Assembly: GCA_035515795.1 (NCBI GenBank) | Contig: DATJAY010000035.1 | Location: 346,048-410,047, forward strand | Length of the DNA: 64,000 nt | Direction of reading: 5' to 3' | Origin: Candidatus Acidiferrales bacterium | Lineage (GTDB): Bacteria; Bacteroidota; Ignavibacteria; Kryptoniales; JAKASW01 | Part shown: positions 46,593-55,860 of the stretch, piece after piece | How positions within the stretch are numbered: the first letter of the stretch is position 1 | Layout of the letters: every line of letters starts with the position of its first letter | Notes under the pieces: generated by a model | What the model was told of the DNA's origin: nothing | Databases searched by the model: none | What the model saw: the letters and a program-made list of their open reading frames with translations, nothing else | Position numbers and translations under genes: made by a program

Positions 46593-47024
46593 GTGGTAGA
46601 AATCCGTTTTTGCAGTGAAAAAGATTTTGACGATGTAGTCAAATTGCTTCATCAGCTCTGGCCCGACAAGAAGATTGATCTTCTTTCTCTCAAAAAAGTT
46701 TTCGACAGGGCTCTCGTTTCCGACTCGCAAAAATATGTCTGTGCCGCTGAAGGTGGAAAAGTCGTCGGGTTCGGTTCGCTTACCATTAAAAACAATCTCT
46801 GGCAAGAGGGATATATCTGCCATGTCGACGAACTCGTCGTCGATTCAAACTTCCGGCACCATGGCATCGGCACAGGGATTCTCCGGCATCTCATAACTAT
46901 TGCCAAAGAAAAAAATTGCCGCAGGATCGAGTTGGATTCAGCGTTTCACCGAAAAGATGCTCATAAGTTTTATGAGAATTTGGGTTTTGAGAACCGTGCC
47001 TTTCTTTTCTCGAAGATTCTATGA
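46593..47024 (+). CDS. GNAT-family N-acetyltransferase
   Basis: A 143-residue acetyltransferase. The acetyl-CoA-binding motif is VVDSNFRHHGIGTGILRHL, preceded by GYICHVDELV, and the C-terminal DAHKFYENLGFENRAFLFS completes the fold. The start is GTG 46593, with AGGAAACACAGG upstream. The acceptor is unknown. It lies between a small conserved protein and an exported esterase. Confidence 0.9.
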   Translation: MVEIRFCSEKDFDDVVKLLHQLWPDKKIDLLSLKKVFDRALVSDSQKYVCAAEGGKVVGFGSLTIKNNLWQEGYICHVDELVVDSNFRHHGIGTGILRHLITIAKEKNCRRIELDSAFHRKDAHKFYENLGFENRAFLFSKIL

Positions 47025-47074
47025 TTCACCAGTCGGACAAAATATTCTCAAAATGGAAATGGAGGAATGCCACC

Positions 47075-47902
47075 GTGAAATTGTTTCTATCAATGACAGC
47101 CTTTTTATTGTTTTCAATCTGTGCCCTTGCCCAACAGTCTACGCTCAAAATCTGGAACGGACTTGCGCCGGGGACAGAAAATCGTAATAATGAAGAAAAA
47201 ATCACCGGCGGCAGTATCTCCAACGTGTATCAACCGGAGCTGACGGTATTTCTTCCGCAAAACAAAATTGAAAATTGTCCGGCGGTCCTGGTTTTTCCTG
47301 GAGGTGGTTACACCCACTTAGCATTCAAGAAAGAAGGGATAAAGATCGGCGAGTGGCTGAGCTCGAACGGCATTGCTGCGTTCGTGTTGAAATACAGATT
47401 GAATCCTGCAGAAGCATTGCAGGACGCGCAGCGGGCGATGAGTCTTGTACGGGCAAGGGCAAAAGACTACAGCATCGATCCCGGGAAAATCGGGGTCATC
47501 GGATTCTCTGCCGGCGGACATCTCGCGGCCAACCTCGTCATTCACAATTCAAAAGCTTCTATGACGGATTATGTCGATTCAGTAAACTGTAAACCCAATT
47601 TTGCCATACTGATTTATCCATACCTGGGAGAGGTACCCGGATTTTCGACACTTCTTTACGAGTCTGTCGACAAGGATTTTCCCCCGACATTCATCGTGCA
47701 TGCTTCCGACGACAACAAGGTTCCCGTGCAGCAAAGCATCGATTACTACACTGGTCTGCACAAAGCGGGCGTTTCATGTGAACTGCACATTTTTGAGAAG
47801 GGCGGTCATGGTTTCGCGCTTGAGGATGACCGCGGCCCGGTGAAGAGTTGGGCGCTGCTATGTATCGGTTGGCTGAAAATTAACGGGATACTTTTGGATT
47901 AA
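47075..47902 (+). CDS. Exported alpha/beta-hydrolase, acetyl-xylan-esterase/BD-FAE-like
   Basis: A 275-residue secreted esterase. The GTG start has GGAGGA 8 nt upstream and opens a signal peptide (LFLSMTAFLLFSICALAQ). The oxyanion-hole motif is VLVFPGGGYTHLA and the nucleophile elbow is GVIGFSAGGHLAA. The acid is in HASDDNKVPV and the histidine in KGGHGFALED. This BD-FAE-like pattern is typical of enzymes removing acetyl or feruloyl groups from plant polysaccharides. The upstream frame from 47021 overlaps GNAT by 4 nt but lacks a signal peptide at its start. Confidence 0.88.
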   Translation: MKLFLSMTAFLLFSICALAQQSTLKIWNGLAPGTENRNNEEKITGGSISNVYQPELTVFLPQNKIENCPAVLVFPGGGYTHLAFKKEGIKIGEWLSSNGIAAFVLKYRLNPAEALQDAQRAMSLVRARAKDYSIDPGKIGVIGFSAGGHLAANLVIHNSKASMTDYVDSVNCKPNFAILIYPYLGEVPGFSTLLYESVDKDFPPTFIVHASDDNKVPVQQSIDYYTGLHKAGVSCELHIFEKGGHGFALEDDRGPVKSWALLCIGWLKINGILLD

Positions 47903-47911
47903 TTTCTATTA

Positions 47912-50167
47912 TCAGGTGGAGCTCTCCAAAGGCGCCTCGCGCATCACCGGCTTTTGAGTGTGGGCAGCTTCGGTCCGCGATAACATCGTTTTCTCCTGCA
48001 GGTCGTAACTCACTTTCCCGTTCTGCGCAGAAATGAGGGCATAAGATCCGTCGGACTTCAATTCCCGTGCGCGGAGTGAATCTGCAAGCGCAGTGTCTAA
48101 CACTTCCTCTCTGATTTTTATCGCGAGCGATTCGTCTTCGACTGGAAACATGAGCTCAACTCTTCGCTCAAGATTGCGACCCATCAAATCTGCACTGCTC
48201 AGATAAAGCTCCGGCTGGCCTGCGTTGTAAAAGTAAAATACCCTGCTGTGTTCCAGATACCTGCCGACGATGCTGACGACGCGGATCGTCTCGCTGATCC
48301 CTTTCACACCCGGTCTTAATGAGCAAATTCCGCGGACGATCAAATCGATTTTCACTCCGGCTTTAGAGGCTTCGTAAATCTTTGCGATCATCTTAACGTC
48401 TGTGAGGGCGTTCATTTTAAGAATCATGTGGCCTGGCTTCCCGTTCTGTGCGTTCCGAATTTCCCGGTCGATAAGACTTTCAACCTTTTGCCGGAGCGTG
48501 ACAGGTGCGACGGCCAGTTTCTTATATGAATCGCGGCGCGAATAGCCGGTCAGGTAATTGAAAACTTCCGTTATGTCTTCGGTTATATCTTCTCTGCAGG
48601 TGAAGTAGCTGAGGTCGGTATAGATTCTCGCGGTGATCGTATTGTAGTTGCCGGTGCCGAGATGGACATACCTGCGAAGGCCGTCGTTTTCTCTGCGCAC
48701 CACCAAAGCCATCTTCGCATGGGTCTTGAGACCGACGAGTCCGTAGACGACATGGACACCGGCGCGCTCAAGCTGCTTGGCCCAGCCGATATTGTTTTCC
48801 TCATCAAAGCGGGCCTTAAGCTCGACGAGAACCGCAACCTGCTTTCCCTTCTCCGCGGCTTCGACGAAAAGAGGAATGAGCGGTGATTCTTTTCCTATCC
48901 GATAAAGCGTCTGCTTTATGGCGAGGACGTTCGGATCGTTTGCAGCGGACCTGATGAATTGAACGATCGGGTTGAAGGAATCATAAGGATGGTGGAGCAG
49001 AATGTCTCCGCGACGAATGCTGCTGAGAATATCTTCCCCGTCTTCTTCGGCCATGAAAGAAACGGGAACATAAGTCGGATCTTTCAATTCCGGCCGGGGA
49101 AGTTTCAAGAGAGTCATGAGCTGACTCGGATCGAGCGGTGGATCAAGCTCGTAAACATCGTCCGGCGTGACTTCCAGATTTTCGATCAGGATATCTTTAA
49201 TTCGGGCCGGCATCTTGTTTTCTATGCTGACGCGAACCACTGAGCCGAAGCGCCGCTGCCGGATGGATTCTTCGATTGATTGTATCAAGTCGTCGGCCTC
49301 GTCTTCCTGAATTTCCATGTCGGCATTTCTTGTGACGCGAAAAGCGTAAGACTCTTCGACTGTCATTCCGGGAAAAAGAAGGTTGAGGTTGTTGGCGATG
49401 ACGTCTTCCAGCCAGACGAAGCGCCACACTTTCTCAAGATCGTGCGATCCGCCGTTCGGAATCTGAACTATGCGCGGAAGAACGTCGGGAACTTTGACAC
49501 GGGCAAATCTTTCTTCGCCGTTCGGAGTTTTCACGACGACTGCGAGACTGAGGCTGAGATTGGAAATGTAGGGGAAGGGATGTCCTGGATCGAACGCAAG
49601 CGGCGTCAGGACAGGATATATTTCACGGGCAAATAAATCTCCGAGCTTCTTGCGGTCTTCAACGGTGAGCTCATCCATCTTCACGATGTAAATTCCCTGA
49701 GCGGCCAAGTTAGGAAGCAAATCTTTCCGGTAGCAATCGCACATCTCTTTCAGCATTACAGAAACACGGTCATGGACTGCGTGAAGCTGCTGCGACGGCG
49801 TCAAGCCGTCGGGTGAATACTCCACGATATCCGCCAGGATAAGTTCCTTGATACCCGCAACACGTATCATGAAGAATTCATCGAGGTTCGTGCTTACGAT
49901 AGAAAGAAATTTTACCCGCTCAAGGAGTGGATGCCGTTGATCACAAGCCTCCTGAAGAACCCGCTGATTGAATTCGAGCCAGCTCAACTCGCGATTGATA
50001 TAAAGACCCGGTTCAACGAGCGGTTCGGCGTGACTTGATTTTTGATCGGTCGAGCGCCGCCGTTTCGTGCTACCCGTTCGTTTCAGTCTGCCGAAAATTG
50101 TTCCGGAAGAAGCCAATTCGATCTTTGAGTCTTGTCCCTTCATTTCCTCGCCTGGTGGATTTTCCAT
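47912..50167 (-). CDS. ppk: Polyphosphate kinase 1
   Basis: A 751-residue enzyme that reversibly makes polyphosphate from ATP. After about 50 Lys/Ser-rich residues the N-domain begins YINRELSWLEFNQRVL. The C1 domain includes HPYDSFNPIVQFI and AIKQTLYRIG. The catalytic region has ELKARFDEENN, THAKMALVVRRE, and HLGTGNYNTITARIYTDL with the phosphorylated His. The start is ambiguous: ATG 50167 or the ATG eight codons later (50143). It lies 135 nt downstream of the sixA-CHAD-ppx genes on the same strand, forming a polyphosphate locus. Confidence 0.96.
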   Translation of the reverse strand: MENPPGEEMKGQDSKIELASSGTIFGRLKRTGSTKRRRSTDQKSSHAEPLVEPGLYINRELSWLEFNQRVLQEACDQRHPLLERVKFLSIVSTNLDEFFMIRVAGIKELILADIVEYSPDGLTPSQQLHAVHDRVSVMLKEMCDCYRKDLLPNLAAQGIYIVKMDELTVEDRKKLGDLFAREIYPVLTPLAFDPGHPFPYISNLSLSLAVVVKTPNGEERFARVKVPDVLPRIVQIPNGGSHDLEKVWRFVWLEDVIANNLNLLFPGMTVEESYAFRVTRNADMEIQEDEADDLIQSIEESIRQRRFGSVVRVSIENKMPARIKDILIENLEVTPDDVYELDPPLDPSQLMTLLKLPRPELKDPTYVPVSFMAEEDGEDILSSIRRGDILLHHPYDSFNPIVQFIRSAANDPNVLAIKQTLYRIGKESPLIPLFVEAAEKGKQVAVLVELKARFDEENNIGWAKQLERAGVHVVYGLVGLKTHAKMALVVRRENDGLRRYVHLGTGNYNTITARIYTDLSYFTCREDITEDITEVFNYLTGYSRRDSYKKLAVAPVTLRQKVESLIDREIRNAQNGKPGHMILKMNALTDVKMIAKIYEASKAGVKIDLIVRGICSLRPGVKGISETIRVVSIVGRYLEHSRVFYFYNAGQPELYLSSADLMGRNLERRVELMFPVEDESLAIKIREEVLDTALADSLRARELKSDGSYALISAQNGKVSYDLQEKTMLSRTEAAHTQKPVMREAPLESST

Positions 50168-50302
50168 AATAGTCTTTTCTGAATCTGCTCATTCATAAGT
50201 TAGCCGTAATAAATTAACAAGACAAATTAAGGATTTGTTAAAGAAAACCGGGAAATAATCCGGGACTTGCAGAAAAACAGGGAAAAAGTAGAGTGATCGG
50301 GC

Positions 50303-50803
50303 CTAATTTTCTTTCAGCACCTGCGCCGGTGCCATCAGCCATTCCAGCGTCGCACAGCGGCCGTAGACAAGGGACGCGGTAGAAAGTTTACAGATGCCGC
50401 CTTTCTTCATGGTGATGGAAAGATCTTTTTTTCCGGAGATGAGCATCGATATCAGGGCGCTCAGGTATGGTTCATGACCGACGAGAACAATATTGTCGAA
50501 TTTCTTGTAGGTTGTATTTATTTCATTAATTAGTGCGGCAGGATTGCCGCCGACTTTCAGGTGGGATGAAAACTTCAGGACATTTTCGCAATGGAATTCT
50601 TTTGCGACGATCGCGGCAGTCTCTTTCGCGCGGAGGAATGGACTCGTGAGAATTATGTCAAACCTGAGCTTCAGTTTCTTTAATTCTTCCGCGATATGCT
50701 TCATCTTTTTTGCGCCATCCTTCGTGAGCGGACGCTCCGAGTCAGGGCCGTTGAACGACTCGCTATCTCCAGCGATCGCGTGGCGAAGGATATAGAGGTC
50801 CAT
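50303..50803 (-). CDS. sixA: Phosphohistidine phosphatase SixA-like (histidine phosphatase family)
   Basis: A 166-residue histidine-phosphatase-family enzyme. The catalytic motif is LYILRHAIAG (RHxxx), and the second His is in VGHEPYLSALISML. The start ATG 50803 has AGAGGA about 9 nt upstream; an ATG three codons earlier is too close. It lies 14 nt after CHAD and before ppk. SixA removes phosphate from histidine-containing phosphotransfer domains in E. coli. In this setting it might dephosphorylate another phosphoprotein; that is open. Confidence 0.9.
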   Translation of the reverse strand: MDLYILRHAIAGDSESFNGPDSERPLTKDGAKKMKHIAEELKKLKLRFDIILTSPFLRAKETAAIVAKEFHCENVLKFSSHLKVGGNPAALINEINTTYKKFDNIVLVGHEPYLSALISMLISGKKDLSITMKKGGICKLSTASLVYGRCATLEWLMAPAQVLKEN

Positions 50804-50817
50804 GCTTTTCATTCCTC

Positions 50818-51780
50818 TTATTCAACCTTACCTAATTTTTTCCAGAAGAGATTCAGTTCATCCACCGACGAAACGAACTCGAGCACAAGTTCTCTTCTTC
50901 GATTCATCAAATTATCAATCAATCTTCTGAACTGCTCCTGGTCGGCTCGCGGATGTTTCTTGGCATGATCGCGAATGCTGGCGATCAGCACATCGGTATC
51001 CTGGATGTTTCCCATCCGCACCTGGTATGCATTCATTGCTTTTTTCGTTCGCGTCGTGACGTTCGGCAGAATGGCTTCCAGCGCTTCGACGGTATATCGA
51101 AAGCGCTTAAAGGCTATGCGCAGCCGGTGTATTCTATTTCCTTTTCCCGAGAGAGCGGCCGGTTTCAATTGGACTGCACGGGAAAATGTCCTCGCCAGTT
51201 TGCCGACGACTATTGAGCGGGCAGCATCGCGTAAAAGCTGGTCTGCAAGAACGGTCTGGAGTCTCTCTTCTGTCCTGGCGATCCCATCGTCAATCTGTTT
51301 AAGCAGAAAACTGTGAAGCTCAGCGTGTGCGCGTCTGAGGAATTGCTTTTCGCGCACCATGAGCAGCGTCAGGAACAAATTCAACGCAGGGAATTCTCCG
51401 ATAAAACTGCGCACGGTCATGATTTGGACCTGCACATCTCTGAGTTCGCTTAGCGCGCTCAACAATCGCTTCAATTGTTTCCGCGTCTTCGAGATATCCG
51501 TGCCGGGGATCATAATGCGAACAAGATCCGTGACTGCAATGAGCCTCCTTGTCGAAACTCTAAGGTCATGGACGGCCTTCTCGGTCGCCCGCTTTCTCGT
51601 CTTCGCGAGCTGGTTGGCAAAAATCTGGTGCCGTTCGCCGAATGAGCGAAGCAGAATCTGAATTGTATCCGGTTTAGGAATCCCGGCGATTCGGCCTCGA
51701 TTGACCTTCGGAGCGAAGCCATTCGGTTTTGCTGCGGTAATCCCGGTAGTGATATCAGTCTTCGACAACGACTTTGACAC
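50818..51780 (-). CDS. CHAD domain protein
   Basis: A 320-residue helical protein with two CHAD-type four-helix repeats. Conserved histidine/arginine/lysine motifs include AVHDLRVSTRRL and HRLRIAFKRFRYTVEAL, which form a basic patch. CHAD domains are known to bind polyphosphate granules. The first 40 residues are a disordered Lys/Gly-rich extension. The gene overlaps the ppx 3' end by 26 nt, and sixA follows, so it belongs to the polyphosphate operon. Granule binding or targeting is the likely role. Confidence 0.92.
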   Translation of the reverse strand: MSKSLSKTDITTGITAAKPNGFAPKVNRGRIAGIPKPDTIQILLRSFGERHQIFANQLAKTRKRATEKAVHDLRVSTRRLIAVTDLVRIMIPGTDISKTRKQLKRLLSALSELRDVQVQIMTVRSFIGEFPALNLFLTLLMVREKQFLRRAHAELHSFLLKQIDDGIARTEERLQTVLADQLLRDAARSIVVGKLARTFSRAVQLKPAALSGKGNRIHRLRIAFKRFRYTVEALEAILPNVTTRTKKAMNAYQVRMGNIQDTDVLIASIRDHAKKHPRADQEQFRRLIDNLMNRRRELVLEFVSSVDELNLFWKKLGKVE

Positions 51781-53284
51781 CGAATACCTCCTCGAACATT
51801 TCCGCCTTTTTCATGAGTGCCCACTTCTCAAGTAAAAGGTCTCCTTGGCCCTTCAGATGAATCGCAAACTTCGGCTTTTTGTATTCGACGGAAAACGATT
51901 CGACTCTTGAAGCATGTTCGTTATCCATCGCGTCGGCGAGACGCAGTACCGCGGCAAGCTTAGTTACTGCGACCCTGTCTTTTGATGGAAGCGAGCTGTA
52001 AGCTTCGTGCTGCTGTTTAGGAAACGATTTTCTATGGTAGCGTGCGACGTTAGCGATGATTGCCATTTGCAACTGGCCGAGGCCGATGACGGGCGTCGCT
52101 GCCAGGAGATATTGCGCATGCTTGTGGTGGTCAGTCGCGCTGATAAAATTTCCGATATCATGGAGGAGTGCTGCCACTTCGAGAAGAAGCCTGTGCTCCA
52201 GACTGAGGTTATGGAGGTTCCTCGTTTGATCGAACAGCTCCACGGCATAACGCGCGACGCTCGTTCCATGCTGTTCATCGAAGAAATATTTCCTGCCGAT
52301 CTCGAGCGCTGAGGCCATCACCTGATCGCGGTACGCATGCTTTGTCTCCTCGTAAAGATCGATCACCATATTGATAAGTATGCCCTCTTTCAATCCCACC
52401 TTCGGGATGAGAATTTCATCTACGTCTGCAAGTTTCGCGATCTGCTGCAGAATGATTGAGGCGGGGACGATCACATCGGCACGGTCGGGCCGCATTTTCA
52501 ATTGCTGAATTCTCTCTTCGAAGGAGAGAGCCTGAAGTTTTTTCAAGATGGCGTCGAGCTCACCGAGCTCTATCGAAGTTTCCCGTTCTTTTCCGAGCAA
52601 GTCCTTCCGCAGTCCGCCGAGCGTTTCGATATTTCCGCCTGTCCCGACGCAGATGTTGATCTTTTTTCCGCCGATTTCCCGCTTCAACCGCCGCTGCGTC
52701 GATTCGACATATTCTCTTACAAGCTGATTGAATTCTTTTTCACCGTTCCTTTTTTCCTTTCCTGAAACCCCGGACGAGAGAAGCTGGAGCAGGCGCACGG
52801 CCCCCATCCTGTAGCTTTCGGTCGAGACGATGCTGCCGTCTGCCGTCAGCGTAACCTCCGTGCTTCCGCCGCCGATATCGATGAGCATCGCAGTCTTGTT
52901 CTTTAAATTCACCTTGCTCGCTATTGCAAGATGGATAAGCCGCGCCTCTTCTTCAGGTTCAATGACGACGATATCTATCCCGCATCGCTGGGCGACACTG
53001 TCTATAAACATGTCTCGGTTCGCCGCCTCACGGACTGCGCTTGTCGCTACTGCCTTCGACCAGTTTACTCCATTGCGGTCGATCGCTTCCTTAAATTTCT
53101 TGAAAGCATCGACGGCCTGTTCCAGCGTGTTGTCGGTTATCAAACCTTTTGCGAATACATCCTGGCCAAGGCGGACCGGCTCGCGGAGATTTTCGAGGCT
53201 GGAAAGTTTGCGTTCTCCATCGACGGAGGCGATGGAGAGTCTGATTGCGTTCGACCCGACATCTATGGCAGCAAGGTTAGGCAT
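51755..53284 (-). CDS. ppx: Exopolyphosphatase / guanosine pentaphosphatase (Ppx/GppA family)
   Basis: A 509-residue phosphatase that shortens polyphosphate or cleaves pppGpp. The actin-like ATPase-fold motifs are AAIDVGSNAIRLSI at the very start and LIDIGGGSTEVTL near residue 145. A C-terminal HD-type domain includes LEVAALLHDIGNFIS. The start is fixed by the AAIDVGS motif. There is no Shine-Dalgarno sequence, and a TTGAAC-N17-TATATT promoter ends only 8 nt upstream, suggesting a leaderless mRNA. It is the first gene of the ppx-CHAD-sixA set. Confidence 0.95.
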   Translation of the reverse strand: MPNLAAIDVGSNAIRLSIASVDGERKLSSLENLREPVRLGQDVFAKGLITDNTLEQAVDAFKKFKEAIDRNGVNWSKAVATSAVREAANRDMFIDSVAQRCGIDIVVIEPEEEARLIHLAIASKVNLKNKTAMLIDIGGGSTEVTLTADGSIVSTESYRMGAVRLLQLLSSGVSGKEKRNGEKEFNQLVREYVESTQRRLKREIGGKKINICVGTGGNIETLGGLRKDLLGKERETSIELGELDAILKKLQALSFEERIQQLKMRPDRADVIVPASIILQQIAKLADVDEILIPKVGLKEGILINMVIDLYEETKHAYRDQVMASALEIGRKYFFDEQHGTSVARYAVELFDQTRNLHNLSLEHRLLLEVAALLHDIGNFISATDHHKHAQYLLAATPVIGLGQLQMAIIANVARYHRKSFPKQQHEAYSSLPSKDRVAVTKLAAVLRLADAMDNEHASRVESFSVEYKKPKFAIHLKGQGDLLLEKWALMKKAEMFEEVFGVKVVVED

Positions 53285-53292
53285 GTTTAGAG

Positions 53293-53321
53293 AATATATG
53301 GAATTGGCCGGAGGGGTTCAA
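53293..53321 (-). promoter_or_regulatory. Sigma-70-like promoter of ppx (leaderless mRNA predicted)
   Basis: On the minus strand, TTGAAC, 17 nt, TATATT. A start 6-8 nt below the -10 box falls at or within 2 nt of the ppx ATG (53284). Confidence 0.6.
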
Positions 53322-53412
53322 TTGGCAGAGTAAATGGATAAAGATGTTTTCCTCCCGAACATGAAGGAAATCCTGACAGGAATCAGCTAATCGCTGGAGC
53401 CTGCTAGCTATT

Positions 53413-54411
53413 TCAGTCTCTTCCTTTGATCAGTTCTTCTGCGATCTGAACTGCGTTGGTAGCAGCGCCTTTCCTGATGTTGTCTGAAACGATCCACATG
53501 TTGAGGCTGTTCGGCGCGCTCTCGTCGCGGCGGATTCTCCCGACGAATACCTCGTCTTTGTCGTAAGCATTCAGCGGCATCGGATAAATATTTTGTGACG
53601 GATCGTCTTCCACAATTATTCCCGGCGATTTTTTCAGCAGCTTGATTACATCTTCAAGTTCATAGCTGTGTTCCATCTCGATGTTCACAGCCTCGCTGTG
53701 TCCGCCGAACACAGGTACTCGAACGCAAGTCGGGCTGACCTTTATCGAGTCGTCTCCCATGATCTTCGTCGTTTCGAAAATCATCTTGAACTCTTCCTTG
53801 GTGTATCCGTCCTCACGGAACACGTCGATATGGGGAAGACAGTTGAACGCAATCTTGTGCGGAAACTTTTTAGTGTTGCCTTGTTTCTTGCCGAGCTCCT
53901 CGTCCAGCTGGTCGATGCCCTTTTGGCCCGCGCCGGTCACCGATTGATAGGTTGAAACGACGACGCGTTTGATCTTGTACTCATCATGAAGCGGCTTCAG
54001 AACGACCACCATCTGTATCGTAGAGCAGTTCGGGTTTGCGATGATTCCATGGTGCTTGAAAATGTCGTCCCTGTTCACTTCCGGAACGACGAGCGGAATT
54101 GCAGGATCCATTCTCCATGCGCTGGAGTTGTCGATCACCACCGTTCCCTCTTTTGCTGCGATCGGAGCAAACTCTTTGCTGACGGTCGCACCGGCAGAGA
54201 ACAGTGCGATCTCGATTCCCCTGAAACTCTCCGGCATCAGCTTCCGGACTTTTATTTTCTCGCCTTTGAATGATATTTCTTTCCCGACCGACCTCTCCGA
54301 AGCCAATGGTGTCAAATTCTTCACGGGAAAATCGTGCTCTTCGAGAACCTGTGTCATCTTTCGTCCGACAAGGCCTGTCGCACCTACAACTGCTACATTA
54401 TATGATTTCAT
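53413..54411 (-). CDS. asd: Aspartate-semialdehyde dehydrogenase
   Basis: A 332-residue enzyme of the Lys/Thr/Met pathway. The nucleotide motif is VAVVGATGLVGRKM, and the catalytic Cys is in IIANPNCSTIQMV. The substrate region is TYQSVTGAGQKG, and the C-terminal motif SDNIRKGAATNAVQIAE is conserved. I chose ATG 54411 over a TTG seven codons upstream. It follows lysA by 155 nt on the same strand, in the order lysC-lysA-asd. Confidence 0.96.
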   Translation of the reverse strand: MKSYNVAVVGATGLVGRKMTQVLEEHDFPVKNLTPLASERSVGKEISFKGEKIKVRKLMPESFRGIEIALFSAGATVSKEFAPIAAKEGTVVIDNSSAWRMDPAIPLVVPEVNRDDIFKHHGIIANPNCSTIQMVVVLKPLHDEYKIKRVVVSTYQSVTGAGQKGIDQLDEELGKKQGNTKKFPHKIAFNCLPHIDVFREDGYTKEEFKMIFETTKIMGDDSIKVSPTCVRVPVFGGHSEAVNIEMEHSYELEDVIKLLKKSPGIIVEDDPSQNIYPMPLNAYDKDEVFVGRIRRDESAPNSLNMWIVSDNIRKGAATNAVQIAEELIKGRD

Positions 54412-54566
54412 CTGATCAACAATCCTGCTCAATAATTCTTTCCAATTAGTTCCTGTTTTTCAACCTCACCCTCTCCTTTTTCCAGGAGAAGGAATCGCGA
54501 TACTTATCCCTTTAGAGGGGGATATGCAACGAGGTTTTCTGTATTTAAATAACAAAATTTTACGAT

Positions 54567-55838
54567 TTAAACCAAATCCTCAAGGCTCTGTCTATCTCTG
54601 ATCACGCGCGCATAGTCGTTATCAACGAGAACCTCTGCAGGTTTCGGACGGGAGTTGTAGTTTGAAGCAAGAGAAAATCCATACGCGCCGGTCGTCATAA
54701 TTGCCAGCAGGTCTCCTCTTTTCACGCCCGGAAGCTTGCGCTGGAGCGCGAACGCGTCCGTCGACTCGCAAACCGGTCCGACAACATCGACGATCTCTAT
54801 TTTGCTCCTCTGGACTTTCACGGGAACGATCTGGTGATATGCGGAATACAATGCGTGACGCATCATGTCGTTCATCGCCGCATCAACGACGATGAATATT
54901 CTTCCGGAAGAAACTTTCCGGTACAGAACTCTCGTCAGGAGAACACCGGCTTCCGCGACAATGAATCGACCCGGCTCAATCGTGATCTCGCAGCCAGGAA
55001 GAGTAAGATTCTCTTTGATTACCTTCGCGAGAGCACGCAGATCGATCACCGACTCTCCGTTTTTATCCGCCGGCAGAGATTTGTGCTTGAGTGCATTCTT
55101 GTATTGTACCCCGATGCCGCCGCCGAGATCGATTTGTTTCACACGGATACCCGATCTCTTCAGCCTTGTCACCAATTTGCGGAAAGATTCTGCCGCTTCG
55201 GCGAACGGCTCGATTTCCGTTATCTGCGATCCTATATGACAATGGAGTCCGGCGAATTCGACATTCTTCAGTTTTGTCGCCAACTCAGCCGCATCTTCAG
55301 CGTGGTCGATATCGATGCCGAACTTGTTCTCTTTGAGTCCCGTGGAGATATGCGGATGAGTGCGCGCATCGACATCGGGGTTTATTCTGAGGAGCACCTT
55401 TGCGGTCTTGTCCAGCGTGGATGCGCACTTTGAAATGGTCTTTAGTTCTTGAGTTGACTCGACGGTGAATGTCCCGACATTTCGCATCAACGCGAAGTTG
55501 ATGTCCTGATCCGTCTTGCCGACGCCTGCGAGCGAGATGGATTCGGGCGGAAAGCCGCTTTTCAATGCGAGAAATACTTCGCCTGCCGAAACGGTGTCCG
55601 CGCCGGCACCGAGAGACCTGATGTGTTTCAGGATTTCTATATTCGAATTTGCTTTGAGAGCGTAGAGCAATTTGATATTCGGTACGCTATGAAATGCCTT
55701 ACTCAGCATTTCAAATCTTTCGGTGATTCGATTTTTGCTGTAAACATAAAGCGGGGTCCCGTATCTCTCAGCGAGATCGGGGGCCTGAATGTTCTCAATA
55801 TGGAGCAGATTTTTCCTGTAGGTTATTTGATCTGTCAT
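54567..55838 (-). CDS. lysA: Diaminopimelate decarboxylase
   Basis: A 423-residue PLP enzyme that makes lysine from meso-diaminopimelate. The PLP lysine is in LYALKANSNIEIL. The phosphate-binding glycines are in IDLGGGIGVQY, and the second-domain motif is VVGPVCESTDAFA. The C-terminus includes MTTGAYGFSLASNYNSRPKP. I chose ATG 55838 (start MTDQITY); the longer frame overlaps lysC and lacks homology. It begins 22 nt after the lysC stop. Confidence 0.96.
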   Translation of the reverse strand: MTDQITYRKNLLHIENIQAPDLAERYGTPLYVYSKNRITERFEMLSKAFHSVPNIKLLYALKANSNIEILKHIRSLGAGADTVSAGEVFLALKSGFPPESISLAGVGKTDQDINFALMRNVGTFTVESTQELKTISKCASTLDKTAKVLLRINPDVDARTHPHISTGLKENKFGIDIDHAEDAAELATKLKNVEFAGLHCHIGSQITEIEPFAEAAESFRKLVTRLKRSGIRVKQIDLGGGIGVQYKNALKHKSLPADKNGESVIDLRALAKVIKENLTLPGCEITIEPGRFIVAEAGVLLTRVLYRKVSSGRIFIVVDAAMNDMMRHALYSAYHQIVPVKVQRSKIEIVDVVGPVCESTDAFALQRKLPGVKRGDLLAIMTTGAYGFSLASNYNSRPKPAEVLVDNDYARVIRDRQSLEDLV

Positions 55839-55860
55839 TGCAATTATGTCCCTGACTTTC

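Noticed and set aside
50221-50275. CCGG...CCGG stem plus T-run as a terminator between sixA and ppk
   Set aside because: Only four paired bases; too weak to call.
54440-54560. Hairpin CTTCTCC/GGAGAGG between lysA and asd
   Set aside because: Imperfect stem without a U-run; looks like a small intergenic repeat remnant, and lysA-asd should remain co-transcribed.
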